A DNA stretch of 64,000 nucleotides, taken from the NCBI GenBank assembly GCA_020436165.1, contig JAGQYI010000010.1, positions 169,968 to 233,967 of the forward strand, read 5' to 3'. Shown one piece after another: positions 60,244 to 64,000 of this stretch (its first letter is position 1; the number at the start of each line of letters is the position of its first letter). Source of the DNA: Cyclobacteriaceae bacterium. Its GTDB lineage: Bacteria; Bacteroidota; Bacteroidia; Cytophagales; Cyclobacteriaceae. Below the pieces are notes generated by a model. That model did no database searches. It had not been told where the DNA came from and saw only the letters and a program-made list of their open reading frames with translations. The translations under genes were made by a program, and so were the position numbers.

Positions 60244-61737
60244 ATGGATAGATTAAGTTTACTTATATGGGTTCCCGCAATCACAATGATTGCGATGACG
60301 CTTGTGGATAAATCCAAAGTAAAATGGGTGAGTGCCATTGGAGCAGGAGTTCAATTGATTCAATCAGTATTCCTTTTGTTCGCCTTCTTTGGCTTACGCA
60401 ATGGAGGCGATACCTCGGAAATGCTTTTTGTTAAAGACATTACCTGGTACAAATCATTAAACATCCATTATACGGTGGGTATAGATGGCGTTTCCATGTC
60501 ACTTATATTACTTACCAGTGTGGTGGTATTTGCCGGGGTTTTTGCTTCGTGGGAAATGAAAGATCGCGTGAAAGAATTCTTTATCACGCTCTTTATGCTG
60601 GCAACAGGTGTGTTTGGATTCTTTATCTCGACCGACCTGTTTACCATGTTCCTGTTTTACGAACTGGCAGTAATACCCATGTACCTGTTGATCGGTATTT
60701 GGGGTACGGGCCCAAAGGAATACTCAGCCATGAAGCTTACACTTATGTTGATGGGGGCTTCGGCCTTCCTGCTGGTAGGTATTCTGGGCATTTATTTCAA
60801 CTCATCGCCCGATGGAGGGCCCCTTACCTTCAACTTTGTTGAGATTTCAAAGATCACTATTCCGGAGTCGGCTCAGATGTTCTTCTTCCCGCTCACGTTT
60901 GTTGGGTTCGGAGTGCTTGCAGCCCTGTATCCGTTCCATACATGGTCTCCTGACGGTCACGCATCAGCGCCAACAGCGGTTTCCATGCTACACGCAGGTG
61001 TGTTGATGAAGCTGGGAGGCTATGGCGCACTGCGAATTGCCGTTATGTTAATGCCTGCTGCTGCACATTATTATGCACCTGTGTTTATTATATTGGCAAC
61101 AATAGGTGCTGTGTATGGTGCATTGGGTGCCATTTGGCAAAAAGACCTTAAATACATCAACGCCTACTCATCTGTGAGTCATTTGGGCTTCATCATCTTT
61201 GCCGTGCTCATGTTCAATCAGGTAGCGTTTGAAGGTGCAGTACTGCAAATGATCTCTCACGGGTTTATCACTGCCCTTTTCTTTGCCTTGATAGGCATGA
61301 TCTACAGCCGTACGCATACACGTAACATCAACGAAATGGGTGGTTTAATGAAGGTAATGCCTGTGCTGGGTGTGGGATATTTTATCGCTGGTTTCGCTTC
61401 ACTGGGCTTGCCTGGTTTCAGTGCCTTTGTGGCTGAAATGACCATTTTCGTAGGAGCCTTCCAAAATAACGATGTGTTTGTAAGAACGGCTACCATTCTG
61501 GTGGTTTCCTCCATCGTAATTACAGCAGTCTATGTACTTCGTGCCGCAGGCACCATGTTGTACGGGCCAATTAAGAATAAAGAATTTGAAGGTTTGAGCG
61601 ATGCGCGCTGGTACGATAAGGTTGCGGTGTTTGTACTGATTGCAGTAATTGCAGGTATGGGTATGTTCCCCAATTGGCTGGCAGGCATGATCTATGATGG
61701 ATTAGGCCCAATGTTCGAACGATTTGTAATGAATTAA
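60244..61737 (+). CDS. nuoM: NADH-quinone oxidoreductase subunit M
   Basis: A second antiporter-like proton pump, 497 residues and about 14 helices. TVGIDGVSMSLILLTSVVVF, FYELAVIPMYLLIGIWG and LYPFHTWSPDGHASAPTAVS are diagnostic. It lies 6 bases after nuoL. Confidence 0.95.
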   Translation: MDRLSLLIWVPAITMIAMTLVDKSKVKWVSAIGAGVQLIQSVFLLFAFFGLRNGGDTSEMLFVKDITWYKSLNIHYTVGIDGVSMSLILLTSVVVFAGVFASWEMKDRVKEFFITLFMLATGVFGFFISTDLFTMFLFYELAVIPMYLLIGIWGTGPKEYSAMKLTLMLMGASAFLLVGILGIYFNSSPDGGPLTFNFVEISKITIPESAQMFFFPLTFVGFGVLAALYPFHTWSPDGHASAPTAVSMLHAGVLMKLGGYGALRIAVMLMPAAAHYYAPVFIILATIGAVYGALGAIWQKDLKYINAYSSVSHLGFIIFAVLMFNQVAFEGAVLQMISHGFITALFFALIGMIYSRTHTRNINEMGGLMKVMPVLGVGYFIAGFASLGLPGFSAFVAEMTIFVGAFQNNDVFVRTATILVVSSIVITAVYVLRAAGTMLYGPIKNKEFEGLSDARWYDKVAVFVLIAVIAGMGMFPNWLAGMIYDGLGPMFERFVMN

Positions 61738-61759
61738 TCGCTTTTAGATTAAGAGTAAA

Positions 61760-63181
61760 ATGGAATTATCAACTTTTATGATCATGCGAAACGAACTCAC
61801 ACTGATTGCAGTGGTGTTGGTTTTGCTTATAGCTGAAATATTTTCAACCAAGAAATCGCAGGGTGCACTGCTAAATTTTGCAACACTTCTTTTTGCAATT
61901 TATGCAGCCATAGGATTTCTGCCTGGTTCAGAAGGAGAGATTTTTGGAGGCATGTACCGAAGCACACCGCTTATTATGGTGATGAAAAATGTGTTGAATG
62001 TAGGTGTATTGGTTGTTTTATTGCAGTCGCAGGGATGGCTTCGCAAGCCTGAAAATGAAAACCGGGCATTGGAATTCTTCCTGTTAACCTTCTCTACCCT
62101 GTTGGGTATGGATTACATGATCTCATCAGGCGATTTTCTGATGTTCTATTTAGGTCTTGAGCTGGCTACTTTGCCCATTGCTGCTCTAGCTGCATACGAT
62201 GTATATCGATTAAAGTCAACCGAAGCAGGTATTAAGTTCGTTCTTTTGGCGGCTTTATCTTCAGGTATATTGCTCTATGGCATTTCCCTTATTTATGGCA
62301 CTACCGGAAGCCTTTACTACGATGAAGTGCTTGGCAATTTGCACATGAATGTATTGCAGATTGTAGCTACCGTATTCTTTATTTCCGGGGTTGCCTTTAA
62401 AATATCATTGGTGCCTTTCCATCTCTGGACAGCCGATGTGTACGAAGGCTCACCTACTAACGTGGCAGCTTATCTTTCGGTGGTTTCTAAAGGAGCCTCA
62501 GTGTTTGTTTTGGTAACACTACTCTTTACCGTATTCAAAGAAATGGTGCTGGCATGGCAGCCGGTAATATATGTGCTGGCTATTCTTACCATGACCATAG
62601 GTAACTTGTTCGCCCTCCGTCAACAGAACCTGCAACGCTTTTTGGCATTTTCTTCCATTGCGCAGGCAGGGTTCATCCTGTTAGGTATGATAAGCGGAAC
62701 CCAGTACGGGATGGCTACAGTTATATACTTTGTATTGGTGTATGTATTCTCTAACCTGGGTGCTTTTGGTGTGGTAGCAATGGTTAAAAATGCAACCGGA
62801 AAAATCAATATTGATGATTACGATGGATTCTATCAAACCAATCCAAGATTAAGTCTGGTAATGATGCTGGCGTTGTTCTCATTGGCAGGTATACCACCGG
62901 TGGCAGGTTTCTTTGGCAAGTTCTTTCTATTTGCAGCCGCAGCAGGTGAAGGACATTATTGGTTGGTGCTGATAGCAGTACTCAATACCATCATATCGTT
63001 GTATTACTACTTGCTGGTAGTAAAAGCCATGTTCATAAACCGTTCTGAAAATCCAATTCAAGCGATTAAAGGAGACGGATTGGCCAGAATTGGTCTTGTG
63101 ATCAGTGTTCTGGGTATTTTGTTAATCGGTTTCTACAGCCCTGTGTTCGACTGGGTGCAGGCCGTTAGTTTTGGACTATAA
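61760..63181 (+). CDS. nuoN: NADH-quinone oxidoreductase subunit N
   Basis: The third antiporter-like subunit, 473 residues and about 14 helices, with FYLGLELATLPIAALAAYDV, VPFHLWTADVYEGSPTNVAA and SLAGIPPVAGFFGKFFLFAA. It is the last complex I gene. No nuoE, nuoF or nuoG follows in the window. Confidence 0.95.
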   Translation: MELSTFMIMRNELTLIAVVLVLLIAEIFSTKKSQGALLNFATLLFAIYAAIGFLPGSEGEIFGGMYRSTPLIMVMKNVLNVGVLVVLLQSQGWLRKPENENRALEFFLLTFSTLLGMDYMISSGDFLMFYLGLELATLPIAALAAYDVYRLKSTEAGIKFVLLAALSSGILLYGISLIYGTTGSLYYDEVLGNLHMNVLQIVATVFFISGVAFKISLVPFHLWTADVYEGSPTNVAAYLSVVSKGASVFVLVTLLFTVFKEMVLAWQPVIYVLAILTMTIGNLFALRQQNLQRFLAFSSIAQAGFILLGMISGTQYGMATVIYFVLVYVFSNLGAFGVVAMVKNATGKINIDDYDGFYQTNPRLSLVMMLALFSLAGIPPVAGFFGKFFLFAAAAGEGHYWLVLIAVLNTIISLYYYLLVVKAMFINRSENPIQAIKGDGLARIGLVISVLGILLIGFYSPVFDWVQAVSFGL

Positions 63182-63194
63182 ATCATTTGTAAAA

Positions 63195-63524
63195 ATGGCA
63201 CTTGATTCTGGAAAACATTTGGAAAAGGAAATAAACGAAGTCCGCTGCAAAGTAGTGGAAGCCGGCATTTCAAAAGAAAGAGTCGATTTTTTGAAGGATC
63301 TTCTTGAGTTCAACGGTTACACCGTGCATTTTGAAGAGGATAAGAAAAAAACAGAAGAAGACCCAACAACATATTCAATTGGTGTTACCGATATAACGTT
63401 TAATCCGGTTCTGGCAGTTTATAAGTTTCTTCTCAAAACAAAAGACGGAAGAAAAGTTTCCCCTGCGTATTACAACCAGGTTAATGAAGATACCCGCCCC
63501 GAGTATTGGGAGGTGAAGCAGTAG
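63195..63524 (+). CDS. Small acidic hypothetical protein at the end of the nuo operon
   Basis: A 109-residue protein starting MALDSGKHLEKEINEVRCKV, with a helical N-terminal half and a strand-rich C-terminal half (TYSIGVTDITFNPVLAVYKF, SPAYYNQVNEDTRPEYWEVK). I prefer ATG 63195 to the TTG at 63171, which overlaps nuoN. No family is recognised. Being 13 bases after nuoN, it is co-transcribed and may assist the complex or be an unrelated passenger. Confidence 0.65.
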   Translation: MALDSGKHLEKEINEVRCKVVEAGISKERVDFLKDLLEFNGYTVHFEEDKKKTEEDPTTYSIGVTDITFNPVLAVYKFLLKTKDGRKVSPAYYNQVNEDTRPEYWEVKQ

Positions 63525-63594
63525 GTGAAAGAGTTGTTATAATCCCTTTTTTGGTATAAGTGATATATATTACATTCACTAAGGGTAGCTCTAT

Positions 63595-63602
63595 TACCTT
63601 TG
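63595..63602 (+). promoter_or_regulatory. -7 box of the thioredoxin gene
   Basis: TACCTTTG matches the TAnnTTTG element. It overlaps the TTG codon at 63600, which argues that the true start is the ATG at 63624. Confidence 0.55.
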
Positions 63603-63623
63603 CACAGCAAATTTTTTAAAGGG

Positions 63624-63944
63624 ATGACACCAGAGGAACTAGACCAAAAAATAAAAAATACACAGGGTATTTTGGTGTATTTTAAAAACGATTTTTGTGC
63701 GCCTTGTAAAGCATTGCGCCCCAAGGTATCTGATCTAATGGAAACAGCCTTTCCGCAGATGGAGATGGTGGTGGTTGATACAGTAACACACCCTGAACTG
63801 GCCGGAAAGTACAATGTATTTGGGAATCCAACTATTCTAGTGTTTTTTGAAGGCCGTGAGTACATACGTAAAAGCAAGTACATTTCAATGCCTGAGATGC
63901 AGGGCGAAGTAGAGCGCCTGTACAATATGGTGTTTGAGGCTTAG
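63624..63944 (+). CDS. Thioredoxin-like protein (CAPC active site)
   Basis: A 106-residue thioredoxin fold with C25-A-P-C28 (NDFCAPCKALRPK) in place of the usual CGPC, and the cis-proline segment VFGNPTILVF. It has no signal peptide, so it is cytoplasmic. It follows the nuo operon with its own -7 box. The changed dipeptide may shift the redox potential, but the role is general disulfide reduction. Confidence 0.85.
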   Translation: MTPEELDQKIKNTQGILVYFKNDFCAPCKALRPKVSDLMETAFPQMEMVVVDTVTHPELAGKYNVFGNPTILVFFEGREYIRKSKYISMPEMQGEVERLYNMVFEA

Positions 63945-63969
63945 TTTAAACTTTGCTATATGTTGTGCG

Positions 63970-64000
63970 TATCTTTGCCTTGCATGGATAAGCTTGACAT
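63970..64000 (+). promoter_or_regulatory. -7 box and start of a gene cut by the right edge
   Basis: TATCTTTG (63970-63977) is a good -7 element, followed 6 bases later by ATG 63984 and a frame beginning MDKLD that runs off the window. The very short leader leaves open a later start. Confidence 0.45.

Noticed and set aside
1..64000. CRISPR array or prophage
   Set aside because: No regularly spaced direct repeats of 25-40 bases and no capsid, terminase, integrase or cas genes were seen; the repeats are scattered palindromes and the tRNA-derived tandem units.

Overview
The window reads as a chromosomal segment of a low-GC member of the Bacteroidota, most likely order Cytophagales or a close relative. 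The evidence is TAnnTTTG-type -7 boxes, starts mostly without Shine-Dalgarno sequences, type IX secretion (T9SS) C-terminal sorting domains, LytTR regulation, families common in the phylum (DUF3667, DUF4279, DUF6438, YaiO-like barrels) and dispersed short palindromes. There is no phage and no CRISPR array.

Layout. 1-1.5 kb holds small orphan membrane or secreted proteins and two decayed radC 3' ends. 1.5-4.5 kb carries an M3 dipeptidyl carboxypeptidase lipoprotein and a DUF3667 protein. 4.7-13.2 kb is a transport/sensing locus: a membrane-tethered TAXI-type binding protein is coupled to a Cache-TM protein whose cytoplasmic domain aligns with globins. It converges on a DUF4956-HlyD-TolC operon, followed by dinB and a secreted CotH kinase-like protein. 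13.3-20.7 kb has a CsgG-like protein, fabG, lpdA, an M16 protease and a LytTR regulator. 21.1-27.7 kb is a tight six-gene minus-strand operon: PqqD-like protein, ATP-grasp ligase, fold-III PLP decarboxylase, urea-transporter/M23 fusion, YaiO-like TPR-barrel and TPR protein. It looks like an uncharacterised amino-acid or peptide biosynthesis and export system. 27.8-35.3 kb is accessory: a threonine aldolase, QueD, small secreted proteins, one intact tRNA-Ala(GGC), and decayed tRNA-Ala copies interrupted by palindromic elements. 35.4-49.6 kb has a D-lactate-dehydrogenase-like FAD/Fe-S protein with a nine-G tract, a T9SS metalloprotease, asnB with its start codon in a hairpin loop, an ABC exporter, and two nearly identical 46-residue lipoproteins.

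49.9-63.9 kb is an energy-metabolism block. A ferredoxin gene is divergent from korA-korB (2-oxoacid:ferredoxin oxidoreductase), which run directly into nuoABCDHIJKLMN. The NADH module nuoEFG is absent: nuoD is followed 12 bp later by nuoH. The simplest reading is a ferredoxin-fed 11-subunit complex I supplied by KorAB, with NuoHLMN pumping. A small acidic protein and a thioredoxin close the window, and one gene runs off each edge.
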